From: Thermomonas brevis
Lineage (GTDB): Bacteria; Pseudomonadota; Gammaproteobacteria; Xanthomonadales; Xanthomonadaceae
Reading direction: 5' to 3'
Assembly (NCBI RefSeq): GCF_014395425.1
Contig: NZ_CP060711.1
Coordinates: forward strand, 3,371,502 to 3,435,501
Length of the DNA stretch: 64,000 nucleotides
The position numbers were made by a program, and so were the translations under genes. The notes beneath the pieces were generated by a model. It did no database searches, was not told the DNA's origin, and saw only the letters and a list, made by a program, of their open reading frames with translations. Below are positions 17,227 to 24,507 of this stretch, in pieces; position 1 is the stretch's first letter, and each line of letters begins with the position of its first letter.

Positions 17227-17275
17227 ATTTTCGGCGGAGTAGTTTTAACTCTAACAACAAACATGGGGATGCGCG

Positions 17276-18208
17276 ATGCTCTGCCTCCAGACCCGGCGAT
17301 TGACCCATCGGTTTCGCGAGGGCACGGCGCTCGCCGGCATCGATCTCGAAGTGCCCGCCGGCAGCATCTACGGCTTCCTCGGGCCGAACGGCGCCGGCAA
17401 GACCACCACGCTGCGCCTGCTGCTGGGCCTGCTGGCGCCGCAGGCCGGCGAGATCCTGGTGTTCGGCCGGCCGCTGACGCCGGCCAACCGGCCCGAAGCG
17501 ATGCGCCGGATCGGCGCGATGATCGAGAGCCCGGCCTTCTACGGCAACCTCACCGCGCGCGAAAACCTGTTGCTCCTGCAGCGCATCCATCGCTGCCCGG
17601 CGGCGCGCGTCGACGAGGTCCTGGCGCTGGTCGGCCTGGCGGACACGCAGGGCAAGCGCGCCGCGCGGTTCTCGCTGGGCATGAAGCAGCGGCTGGGGTT
17701 GGCGATGGCGCTGCTGCACGGGCCGGATCTGATGATCCTCGATGAGCCCACCAACGGCCTCGACCCGGGCGGCATCGTCGAAATGCGGCAGCTGTTGCAG
17801 CGGCTGAACCGCGAGCGCGGCATCACGTTCCTGGTGTCCAGTCATCTGCTGGCCGAGGTGGAGAAATTCGCCACCCACGTCGGCATCCTCGACCGCGGGC
17901 GGCTGCTGTTCCAGGGAAGCATCGCCGACCTGCAGGCGCGCAGGCGCGAGGCAGGCATGGTGCGGTTGCGCACCGACGACGACGCGCGCGCGGAGGCGTG
18001 GCTGCGGCAGGCGGGCCATGCGGCGCGGCGCGGCGAGGGCGGCCTGGCGCTGCCCATGCTGGACGATCCCGCCGTCGCGGCGGCGGTCGCCGGCCTGGTC
18101 GGCGCCGGAATCGGCATCCACGGCGTCGCGTCCGGACAGGATCGGGCCGACCTGGAGGACATCTTCATGGACATGACCGAGGGCGGCGCGCGCCGCGAGG
18201 CCGCGTGA
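17276..18208 (+). CDS. ABC transporter ATP-binding protein (module 1)
   Basis: The 310-residue ATPase has Walker A GPNGAGKTTT near residue 40, Q-loop region IGAMIESPAFYGNLT, signature FSLGMKQRLGLAMALL, Walker B LMILDEPTNGLDP and switch SSHLLAEVE. The IGAMIE-x-PAFY and FSLGMKQRLG pattern is that of the bacitracin/lantibiotic-immunity (BcrA) class. An ABC-2 permease gene overlaps its stop. GGGGATG precedes the ATG at 17276. The DUF2975-XRE pair upstream is divergent. Export of, or protection from, a membrane-active compound is a family-based inference. Confidence 0.95.
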   Translation: MLCLQTRRLTHRFREGTALAGIDLEVPAGSIYGFLGPNGAGKTTTLRLLLGLLAPQAGEILVFGRPLTPANRPEAMRRIGAMIESPAFYGNLTARENLLLLQRIHRCPAARVDEVLALVGLADTQGKRAARFSLGMKQRLGLAMALLHGPDLMILDEPTNGLDPGGIVEMRQLLQRLNRERGITFLVSSHLLAEVEKFATHVGILDRGRLLFQGSIADLQARRREAGMVRLRTDDDARAEAWLRQAGHAARRGEGGLALPMLDDPAVAAAVAGLVGAGIGIHGVASGQDRADLEDIFMDMTEGGARREAA

Positions 18209-18990
18209 GCGCCGCGTTCGCGGACGTGCTGCGCGGCGAATGGCTGAAGCAGCGGCGCACGTGGACGGCCTGGATGGTCGTCGCCTGCGCCTGCTTCACG
18301 CCGTCGATCGTGCTGGCGATGCGGCTGTTGCGATACCGCGGGCTGCCCGCGCTGCACGCCGCCCCCGACTACTGGGAACGCCTCTGGCACGCGGCCTGGG
18401 AATCGTCGGCGATCTTCTTCCTGCCGATGGGCGCGGTGCTGGCGACCAGCCTGGTGGTGCAGGTGGAGTTCCGCAACCAGGCATGGAAGCTGGTGCACGT
18501 GCTTCCCGCCAGGCCATGGACGCTCTATTTCGCCAAGCTCGCGGTGGTGGCGTCGATGATCGCGCTGTTCGTCGCGGCGTTCTGCCTCGCGACGTGGATG
18601 ACGGCGGCGATCCCGGCGCTGCTGGTGCCGGGCGTGGACCTGCCGTCGGCGCCGATCCCGTGGTCGATGGTCGCGCGCGACGGCCTGGGCTACTTCGTCG
18701 GCGCGCTGCCGATCGTCGCCCTGCAATACGCGGTGGCGCTGCGCTTCGCCAACGTCATGGTGCCGGTGGGCATGGGCTTCATGCTCTGGGTGGGCACGCT
18801 GGGCATGCTCGGCACCGGCTGGGGTTCGCTCAGTCCCTATGCCGCCACGATGGTGCAGTACATCGCTTCGGACGCGGGCGGCAGGATGCCGCCGCCGCTG
18901 TTCGAGCCGCATGCGCAGGCGCTGGCGTACTTCGCGTGCTTCGTGGCGGTCGGCTATGCGCTGTTCGCGGGCGCACGCAACAAGGGGTGA
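18205..18990 (+). CDS. ABC-2 permease (module 1)
   Basis: The 261-residue membrane protein starts with a GTG overlapping the ATPase stop. It has about six transmembrane segments, including AWMVVACACFTPSIVLAM, AIFFLPMGAVLATSLVVQ, FAKLAVVASMIALFVAAFCLA and VPVGMGFMLWVGTLGML. The opening FADVLRGEWLKQRRTWTAW and VEFRNQAWKLVHVLPARPWTLYFAKL match BcrB/EpiG-type ABC-2 permeases. It is the membrane partner of the ATPase just upstream. It is equivalent in position and size to the permease at 38281-39048. Confidence 0.9.
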   Translation: MSAAFADVLRGEWLKQRRTWTAWMVVACACFTPSIVLAMRLLRYRGLPALHAAPDYWERLWHAAWESSAIFFLPMGAVLATSLVVQVEFRNQAWKLVHVLPARPWTLYFAKLAVVASMIALFVAAFCLATWMTAAIPALLVPGVDLPSAPIPWSMVARDGLGYFVGALPIVALQYAVALRFANVMVPVGMGFMLWVGTLGMLGTGWGSLSPYAATMVQYIASDAGGRMPPPLFEPHAQALAYFACFVAVGYALFAGARNKG

Positions 18991-19170
18991 ATGCGCGGCT
19001 TGCCGCGCCGCGTCCAGGCAGTTGCCGCTTTCGGAGCGCGCGGAGGATCGCTTCCACGCGATTGCCGCTGCCGCCCTCTTGCGTTGCGTTTCTCGAGCCA
19101 CTACCGGCATCGGCCGGCGTGGCAAGGCGAACGTCACGCGTCGCCGCGCCCGCTCTGGGATAATCGCCGC

Positions 19171-20433
19171 ATGCCTTCCCCCGCTTCCTCCCCGTGGACC
19201 GGCCGCGCGCTGGTGCTCGCGGGCATCCTGTTGTCCGCCCTCAACCTGCGCACCGCGGTCACCTCGCTGACGCCGTTGCTCGACCTGCTGTCCGCCCGCT
19301 TCGGCTTCGGGCCGACGGTGGTGGGACTGTTCGGGATGCTGCCCACCGCCGCCTTCGCCGCGTTCGGCGTGGCGACGCCGCGCATCGCCCACCGCATCGG
19401 GCTGGAACAGGCGGCGCTGCTGTCGATGGCGCTGGCCGCCGTCGGCCTGCTGGCGCGCGCGTTCGCCGGCGGCGTGCCGGGGCTGGCTATCGGCTGCGTG
19501 GTCGCGCTGGCCGGCATGGGCATGGGCAACGTGGTGCTGCCGCCGCTGGTGAAGCGCTATTTCCCGCAGCGGGTGGGCACGGTCAGCGCGCTGTATCTCA
19601 CCCTGCTGCAGGTGGGCACCATCGTGCCGGCGCTGGCGGCGGTGCCGCTGGCGGACGCGGCCGGCTGGCAGGTGTCGCTGGGCGTGTGGGCGCTGCCGGC
19701 GCTGGTCGCGACGCTGGTCTGGCTGGGCGTGCTGTGGCGGGAACGGCAGCGGGATTGCGTGCTGGCCGCCGTGCACGATGGCGCGGTGCGCACGGGCGAC
19801 GCCGCGCCGGAACTGGCGGCGCCGTCGGCGAAGGCGTCCGCGACGATACGGCCGTGGCGTTCGCCGCTGGCCTGGGGCATGGCGCTGATGTTCGGCATGA
19901 CCTCGCTGATCACCTATTCGATGTTCACCTGGCTGCCGAAGCTGATGACCGAAGCCGGCGCCAGCCCGGCGTTCGGCGGCACGATGGTGGCGCTGTTCGC
20001 GGCGCTGGGCCTGTGCAGCGCGCTGACGATGCCGGCGGTCGCCGTGCGCATGCGCAATCCGTTCCCGCTGGTGGTGGCCTGCGCGCTGTCCTACGCGGTG
20101 GCGTTCCCGGGCCTGCTGCTGGCGCCGATGGCCGCGCCGATCCTGTGGGTGGTGCTGCTCGGCATCGGCCCCAGCACGTTCCCGCTGTCGCTCACGCTGA
20201 TCAACCTGCGCACGCGCACGCCGGCCGGCTCGGCCAAGCTGTCGGGCTTCATGCAGGGCGTGGGTTACACGCTGAGCTGCGCGGGGCCGATCCTGTTCGG
20301 CGTGCTGCACGACCTGCGCGGAGGCTGGGGCCTGCCGTTTGCGTTCCTGTCGCTGTGTGCGCTGGCGATGGTGGCGGGCAGTTGGCAGGCCTGCCGCGAG
20401 CGGGTGCTGGAGGACGAGGCGGGCACGGCCTGA
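19171..20433 (+). CDS. MFS transporter, CynX/NimT family
   Basis: The 420-residue protein has the 12-helix major facilitator pattern. It opens LVLAGILLSALNLRTAVTSLTPLLDLL, the signature of the CynX/NimT (cyanate/2-nitroimidazole transporter) group. A cytoplasmic loop (RERQRDCVLAAVHDGA, ~190-225) separates the two six-helix halves, and PSTFPLSLTLINLRTRTPAGSAKLSGF lies in the second half. No cynS or cyanate genes are nearby, so the substrate is open. No strong ribosome site is seen; the ATG at 19171 begins just before the first helix. Confidence 0.9.
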   Translation: MPSPASSPWTGRALVLAGILLSALNLRTAVTSLTPLLDLLSARFGFGPTVVGLFGMLPTAAFAAFGVATPRIAHRIGLEQAALLSMALAAVGLLARAFAGGVPGLAIGCVVALAGMGMGNVVLPPLVKRYFPQRVGTVSALYLTLLQVGTIVPALAAVPLADAAGWQVSLGVWALPALVATLVWLGVLWRERQRDCVLAAVHDGAVRTGDAAPELAAPSAKASATIRPWRSPLAWGMALMFGMTSLITYSMFTWLPKLMTEAGASPAFGGTMVALFAALGLCSALTMPAVAVRMRNPFPLVVACALSYAVAFPGLLLAPMAAPILWVVLLGIGPSTFPLSLTLINLRTRTPAGSAKLSGFMQGVGYTLSCAGPILFGVLHDLRGGWGLPFAFLSLCALAMVAGSWQACRERVLEDEAGTA

Positions 20434-20544
20434 CCTCGCTGTCGCCATCGCGCGACTTCGCCCACGCTTCACACAGCCGCCATCGCGCGCCCTTGCCGCG
20501 GGCGGATGCTGCGCGCCATTCCACTCAACGACGGGAGCAGGGCG

Positions 20545-21093
20545 ATGACGGGCACGATGGCGATGGGAAGCGGGCGCGGGAACGGATTGCGTCCTTTCGT
20601 GTGGGGCGGCGCGGCGGGCCTGCTGCTGTTGCCGGTGGCGGCGATGCGGTTCTTTCCGGAGGCCGGCGTGGATTGGTCGGGCGCGGACTTCGCGGTGATG
20701 GGCGCGCTGCTGGCCGCGGCCTGCGGCCTGTACGAACTCGGCGCCTGGCTGGGCGCGACGCGCGCGTACCGCGCCGGCTTCGGGCTGGCGGTGCTTGCCG
20801 GCTTCCTGACGGTCTGGGCGAATCTTGCGGTGGGCATGCTGGGCGACGAAGGCAATCCCGCCAACCTGCTGTTCCTCGGCGTGCTGGCGGTCGCCGCGCT
20901 CGGCAGCCTGCTGGCCCGCTTCCGGCCGGCGGGCATGGCGAAGGCGATGTTCGCGACGGCGGCGGCGCAGCTGGCGGCGGTCGGCATCGCCTTGGCGACG
21001 GGCGGTTTCGAGGCGCGCGAACTGGCGCTGACCGCGTGCTTCGCGCTGCCGTGGCTGCTGGCCGGGTGGCTGTTCCGCAGCGCCGCGCGTTGA
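20545..21093 (+). CDS. Hypothetical integral membrane protein
   Basis: A 182-residue protein with five or six hydrophobic segments: FVWGGAAGLLLLPVAAMRFF, ADFAVMGALLAAACGLYEL, GFGLAVLAGFLTVWANLAVGML, LLFLGVLAVAALGSLLARF, MFATAAAQLAAVGIALATGG and ACFALPWLLAGWLFRS. GGGAGCAGGGCG precedes the ATG at 20545. I do not recognise a named family; the pattern is common among short proteins of unknown function in GC-rich proteobacteria. Two other small proteins follow on the same strand, but the gaps do not prove an operon. Confidence 0.75.
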   Translation: MTGTMAMGSGRGNGLRPFVWGGAAGLLLLPVAAMRFFPEAGVDWSGADFAVMGALLAAACGLYELGAWLGATRAYRAGFGLAVLAGFLTVWANLAVGMLGDEGNPANLLFLGVLAVAALGSLLARFRPAGMAKAMFATAAAQLAAVGIALATGGFEARELALTACFALPWLLAGWLFRSAAR

Positions 21094-21103
21094 CGCCACG
21101 TCG

Positions 21104-21601
21104 ATGCGTGGATGCCGCGCGGCCGCGATCGGCTTCGCATGCGTTCCGGCGGCGCTGGTGGTGGCCTGGAAACTGTTCGAAGCCTGGCACTTCGCCGGCG
21201 TCGTTCCCGCCGCCATCGGCATCAACTACCCGATCGCCATCGACGGCATCAGCGATTTCCGCGAAGGCTGCGGCATGGCGGTGTTCCGGATCGACGCGGC
21301 GACGAAGCGGGACATCCGATCCAGGGGCCTGGCGTTCTCCAAGGACGCCGGCCACTCGCGCAAGGCGAACGATGCCTACCACACGTTTTCCTCGTGGCAT
21401 TCGACGCCGGACCCGGCGTGGGCCGACGACGACCAGACGCTGCTCTCGCCCGGTCTGGAGTGCGCGAAGCTCGATGGCGGGCTGCGGGCGCAACTGGAGA
21501 GCGCAGCCCGCACGGCCGGCGCCTATTACGCCTACGGGCCGGAAAAGGCGCTGCTGGTCGTGCCGGAGCTCGGCATCGTGGCGCTGTCGTACAACGGCTA
21601 G
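21104..21601 (+). CDS. Hypothetical protein with N-terminal membrane anchor
   Basis: A 165-residue protein with one N-terminal hydrophobic segment (AAAIGFACVPAALVVAWKLFE) and a soluble, probably periplasmic part. The soluble region is varied (INYPIAIDGISDFREGCGMAVFRID, then HTFSSWHSTPDP, then KALLVVPELGIVALSYNG) and has normal amino-acid balance, which supports real coding. It lies 10 bases after the previous membrane protein, so the two may be co-transcribed. No family is recognised. Confidence 0.7.
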   Translation: MRGCRAAAIGFACVPAALVVAWKLFEAWHFAGVVPAAIGINYPIAIDGISDFREGCGMAVFRIDAATKRDIRSRGLAFSKDAGHSRKANDAYHTFSSWHSTPDPAWADDDQTLLSPGLECAKLDGGLRAQLESAARTAGAYYAYGPEKALLVVPELGIVALSYNG

Positions 21602-21658
21602 CGCGATGCGTGCGGGCCACGGCCGCGTTGCGGCAGGTGGCGATTGCCGGAGCCGTGC

Positions 21659-22114
21659 ATGACGTTCCTGATCCTGTTCTTCCTGCTGGTCGGTTCGTTG
21701 CCGGCGCTCCTGCCGAAGTGGCGGCATGCGCTGGCGGCGGCGGGAATCCTTTTCGTTGCACTGGTCCTGGGGCCGCTGTACGCATTGCGCGATCTGGAAG
21801 CGCATCCGAGCGGCGGCGATGGCCCCGCCTTCGCGAGTCTCATCCTTCTGTTCGGAAGCGCGGAACTCGTCTTCGCGGCGTCGCTTGTCGGGCGGCTGAT
21901 CGCCCATGCCGCCGCGCGTGCGCTGATGCCATCCACCAGGCGACGCATCGTGAACGCCTTGCTGGTCTTCGCGTTCGTGCCGTTCGCGTTGGCCTGGATG
22001 CTGGTGGCGTTGCGCCTGGCCGGTACCGGCCTCATCGCCATGGCCGTTCTCGCGCTGTTCCCTTTCGCGTGGTTCGCGCTGGCGCTGCGGTTGGCGGCGC
22101 CGCCTCAGAAATGA
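21659..22114 (+). CDS. Hypothetical membrane protein
   Basis: A 151-residue protein with four hydrophobic segments: FLILFFLLVGSLPALL, AAAGILFVALVLGPLYAL, ILLFGSAELVFAASLVGRL, and a long C-terminal pair VNALLVFAFVPFALAWMLVALRL and GLIAMAVLALFPFAWFALAL. GGAG stands 6 bases before the ATG at 21659. Its last 10 bases overlap the end of the convergent porin gene. Function is unknown. Confidence 0.7.
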   Translation: MTFLILFFLLVGSLPALLPKWRHALAAAGILFVALVLGPLYALRDLEAHPSGGDGPAFASLILLFGSAELVFAASLVGRLIAHAAARALMPSTRRRIVNALLVFAFVPFALAWMLVALRLAGTGLIAMAVLALFPFAWFALALRLAAPPQK

Positions 22115-22968
22115 TGTTCGACGCGCAGCATCGGCGTGCTGGCGGTGTTGCCGCGGTTGCCGGTGGTGGCGTCGGTGTTGCCGAACTTGTTGTGCCAGTA
22201 CTGGTATTCGATGCCGGCCAGGAACGCGCGTTTGCGGGCGCCGAGCAGCGCGCCGGCGTCCAGCATCAGGCGGGCGTCGATGTTGGTTTCCGCGCCGGTG
22301 GCGCGGCCGGCTTCGTCGCGGCCTTTCGACGCGATGAAGTTGGCGAAGCCCTCGAACGCCCAATGCTCGCCCACCGGGACGCTCCAGTCGGCGGCCAGCA
22401 GCGGGTGAGGCTTGTAGCGGTAGCGGCCTTGCACGCCGGAGATCGGCGGGAACGGGCCGTGCGGCGCGTTGCTTTCCCAGGCCATCAGCAGCGCGGTGTT
22501 GAGGCGGCCGGGTACGGCCCACGACACCTGCGGCCCCAGTACCCACATCCGCTTGCGCGAATTGTAGGCGGCATCGTCCTTGGCGTTGAGGTCGATGCCG
22601 GCGGTCAGGCCCAGCCCGCGCATCGGGCCGGGCAGGTGCAGGTCGCCCAGCCTGGCGATGTCCAGCGTGTGGCGATAGACCAGGTAGGCCTCGAACGCGC
22701 CCTTGCGTCCGCCGGGCGAGGCCGGGTCGCGGTGGTCGGATTGCAGCAGGTCGAGGTTGAGGAACTGGCTGCCGTAGCGCCAGCCGCTGGCGTGGGTGAG
22801 CGAGGCGATCTGCTTGCCGATGGCGTTCGGGTTGTGCGGTTCGCGGAAACGGTCGCCGGCGCGCCAGGCGACCGAGGTGTCGCTCCAGTCGGCCGCCTGT
22901 GCGGCGGCGCTGGCGGACAGCAGGAACAGCAGGGAAACGCAAGCGATGCGGCGGCGATGGCGCGTCAT
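22105..22968 (-). CDS. Outer membrane protein, Tsx/OmpK-like nucleoside channel family
   Basis: The 287-residue protein has a signal peptide (IACVSLLFLLSASAAAQAA) and ends in a phenylalanine after an amphipathic strand (MLRVEHHF), a beta-barrel signature. The mature N terminus, DTSVAWRAGDRFREPHNP and ITASLTH-like QIASLTHASGWRYGSQF, with FEAYLVYRHTLD, fits the Tsx/OmpK porin family (PF03502). Tsx passes nucleosides across the outer membrane. A deoCBD salvage operon lies 5 kb away, which suits that role, but this branch of the family has no assigned substrate. Confidence 0.75.
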   Translation of the reverse strand: MTRHRRRIACVSLLFLLSASAAAQAADWSDTSVAWRAGDRFREPHNPNAIGKQIASLTHASGWRYGSQFLNLDLLQSDHRDPASPGGRKGAFEAYLVYRHTLDIARLGDLHLPGPMRGLGLTAGIDLNAKDDAAYNSRKRMWVLGPQVSWAVPGRLNTALLMAWESNAPHGPFPPISGVQGRYRYKPHPLLAADWSVPVGEHWAFEGFANFIASKGRDEAGRATGAETNIDARLMLDAGALLGARKRAFLAGIEYQYWHNKFGNTDATTGNRGNTASTPMLRVEHHF

Positions 22969-23108
22969 GGAAGCATCCGGCTGGGGCCGCGAAGCGCAGC
23001 CGTCCTCCTGTATCGGCCGCGTGCCGTTCCGGCTGAAGCGCGACGCGGGCGTCGCGTTTCGCGTCGTCACGAGAGAAGCGAACGGCCGACGGGACGGCCG
23101 CTGCTTCG

Positions 23109-23309
23109 TCACATGTCCGGCTTGCGCAGGTGCACGCGCGGACCGGGTGCCGGCGATGGGACATCCGCCGGTGGGGATTCCGTCGCCGACGCGGCGACGG
23201 GCGCATTCGCCTCGCGCGCTTCGCGCTTGCGGGCGTCCTTCTCGTCCTGTTTCTTCTTCTTCGCCAGTTCGCGCTGGCGTTTTTCGAATGCGTAATTGGG
23301 TTTCGGCAA
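23109..23309 (-). CDS. Small basic lysine-rich protein
   Basis: The 66-residue protein opens PKPNYAFEKRQRELAKKKKQ. This conserved opening recurs in short hypothetical proteins of many proteobacteria. A charged coiled-coil half (~8-36) is followed by a proline/alanine-rich tail. Function is unknown; nucleic-acid binding is possible from charge alone. The neighbouring gene at 23324 on the same strand is also small and basic and may share its transcript. Confidence 0.75.
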   Translation of the reverse strand: MPKPNYAFEKRQRELAKKKKQDEKDARKREAREANAPVAASATESPPADVPSPAPGPRVHLRKPDM

Positions 23310-23323
23310 TGGAAGCTCCTGGG

Positions 23324-23590
23324 TCAGCGGTTGCGTTTGTTTGGGGTTGCGGGCGCCACCGGCGCGGACGCGTCCGCCGGCTGGCCGATGCGTTGGAGGG
23401 AGCGGGTGGTGCCGAGGACCTCGATGGCACCGCCGGCCTTGCGGAACGCGTCCATGTGTTCGGCGATGCGTTCGCGGGTGAGCGCGCCGCCGCGCTCCGG
23501 GGGCTTGCGGCTCTGGAACAGGTGGCTGGTCCTGGACGGCTGCGGCGCTTCCTGCGCGTCGCTGCTGGCGGATTTCTTCGGGCGCGGCAT
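23324..23590 (-). CDS. Hypothetical small protein
   Basis: The 88-residue protein has a basic N terminus (PRPKKSASSDAQEAP) and a central helical region (LTRERIAEHMDAFRKAGGAIEVLGTTRSLQRIG), the only ordered part. A GAGGAGG lies 5 bases before the ATG at 23590, one of the best ribosome sites in the window, so it is translated. It lies between the YkgJ-type protein and the lysine-rich protein, all on the same strand with gaps of 14-26 bases, suggesting one operon. No family is recognised. Confidence 0.75.
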   Translation of the reverse strand: MPRPKKSASSDAQEAPQPSRTSHLFQSRKPPERGGALTRERIAEHMDAFRKAGGAIEVLGTTRSLQRIGQPADASAPVAPATPNKRNR

Positions 23591-23616
23591 GTGGCCTCCT
23601 CGGTTCGATGTCTGGG

Positions 23617-23970
23617 TCAATGCAGCAGGAGCGGGATGCCGCGGGCGATGCGCTCGCGGTAGTCGGCGCGCACCGCGCGGCAGTAGGGTCCGTCCATCGC
23701 GAACCGGCGGCACACTTCCGGCCGGTTCGCGTAGATGGAGCAGCGCATGCGGCTGCGGTCGAGGGCAGAGCACCAGCCGTCGGCGTCGCGCGCCATCACC
23801 GCGATGCCGCGCGCGGTCGTCGCGGCGAAACGCGCGGGCACCGTGTCCTGCGGCGTCAGCACCACGGTGAGGCGGCAGCAGACGGCGTCGCACCGCGCGC
23901 AGTCTGCGGCGTCGGCAGCTGCGGTCATGCGGCCGGTCGGTGCGGAGGGCGGGTGCTGTGGGCGTGGCAT
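23617..23970 (-). CDS. YkgJ-type zinc/iron-chelating cysteine cluster protein
   Basis: The 117-residue protein has the cysteine pattern of the YkgJ/CxxCxxCC family (PF03692): CARCDAVCC (~24-32), WCSALDRSRMRCSIYANRPEVCRRF and YCRAVRADY. The cysteines probably bind zinc or an iron-sulfur centre. Function is unknown. A later Met at 23928 (TAAADAADC) would start right before the first cysteine cluster; I keep the longer form. It appears to head a three-gene run of small proteins. Confidence 0.85.
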   Translation of the reverse strand: MPRPQHPPSAPTGRMTAAADAADCARCDAVCCRLTVVLTPQDTVPARFAATTARGIAVMARDADGWCSALDRSRMRCSIYANRPEVCRRFAMDGPYCRAVRADYRERIARGIPLLLH

Positions 23971-24188
23971 GCCTGCATGGGCGCTCCCGGAGGGGCGTCA
24001 CTCCGCATGGGCGGAATGGAGACGCATGGAAGGGAGCGAAGCGCGCGGCGCGGAATGCGCCGGCGGGACGCGCGTGGCGCGATGGCTACCACATCCTACG
24101 CGCATGCGGCGCCGGCCGCCATGCGCGCGGATCGCGCGTCGCGATCGCAAGGAAGGGCGCATACTCGGGAACCGTACGGAGTCCACGC

Positions 24189-24461
24189 ATGTCCAGCCAC
24201 CAGGTCGCGATGTTCACCTTCACCCTGGGCAAGGACGAGAGCATCGGGCCGCACGCGCTGCGCAGCCTCTGGGTGCAGGCCAGCGGAACGCGCAACATCG
24301 GCGTCAGCAGGAAGGAGCCGTTCGACGGGCAGCGCAACCGCCCGATCTACACGCTGTATGCGCCGCACGAACTCGGCGATCTGCACGCGGTCGAGCTGCG
24401 GCTTCGGCACATGCTGGAAGCCGCCCACCTGCACGCCTCGCTCACTTCGCTCCACGTCTGA
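24189..24461 (+). CDS. Hypothetical protein, ~90 residues
   Basis: A 90-residue soluble protein with no signal peptide or membrane segment. It has an alternating pattern (MFTFTLGKDESIGPHALRSLW, NIGVSRKEPFDGQRNRPIYTLYAP, ELRLRHMLEAAHLHASLTSLHV) that suggests a small alpha/beta domain. Composition is ordinary. The start at 24189 is the first ATG after an untranslated gap. No family is recognised, and the neighbours are convergent or divergent, so context does not help. Confidence 0.65.
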   Translation: MSSHQVAMFTFTLGKDESIGPHALRSLWVQASGTRNIGVSRKEPFDGQRNRPIYTLYAPHELGDLHAVELRLRHMLEAAHLHASLTSLHV

Positions 24462-24507
24462 AACGCCGAAGTGGAAGCGCCGGCGTCGCGCCGGCGCATG
24501 GGCGCCG

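Noticed and set aside
17842-21225. 1127-codon reverse ORF
   Set aside because: It runs antisense through the ABC ATPase, permease, MFS and membrane protein genes, is dominated by Arg/His/Gln, and has no recognisable domain.
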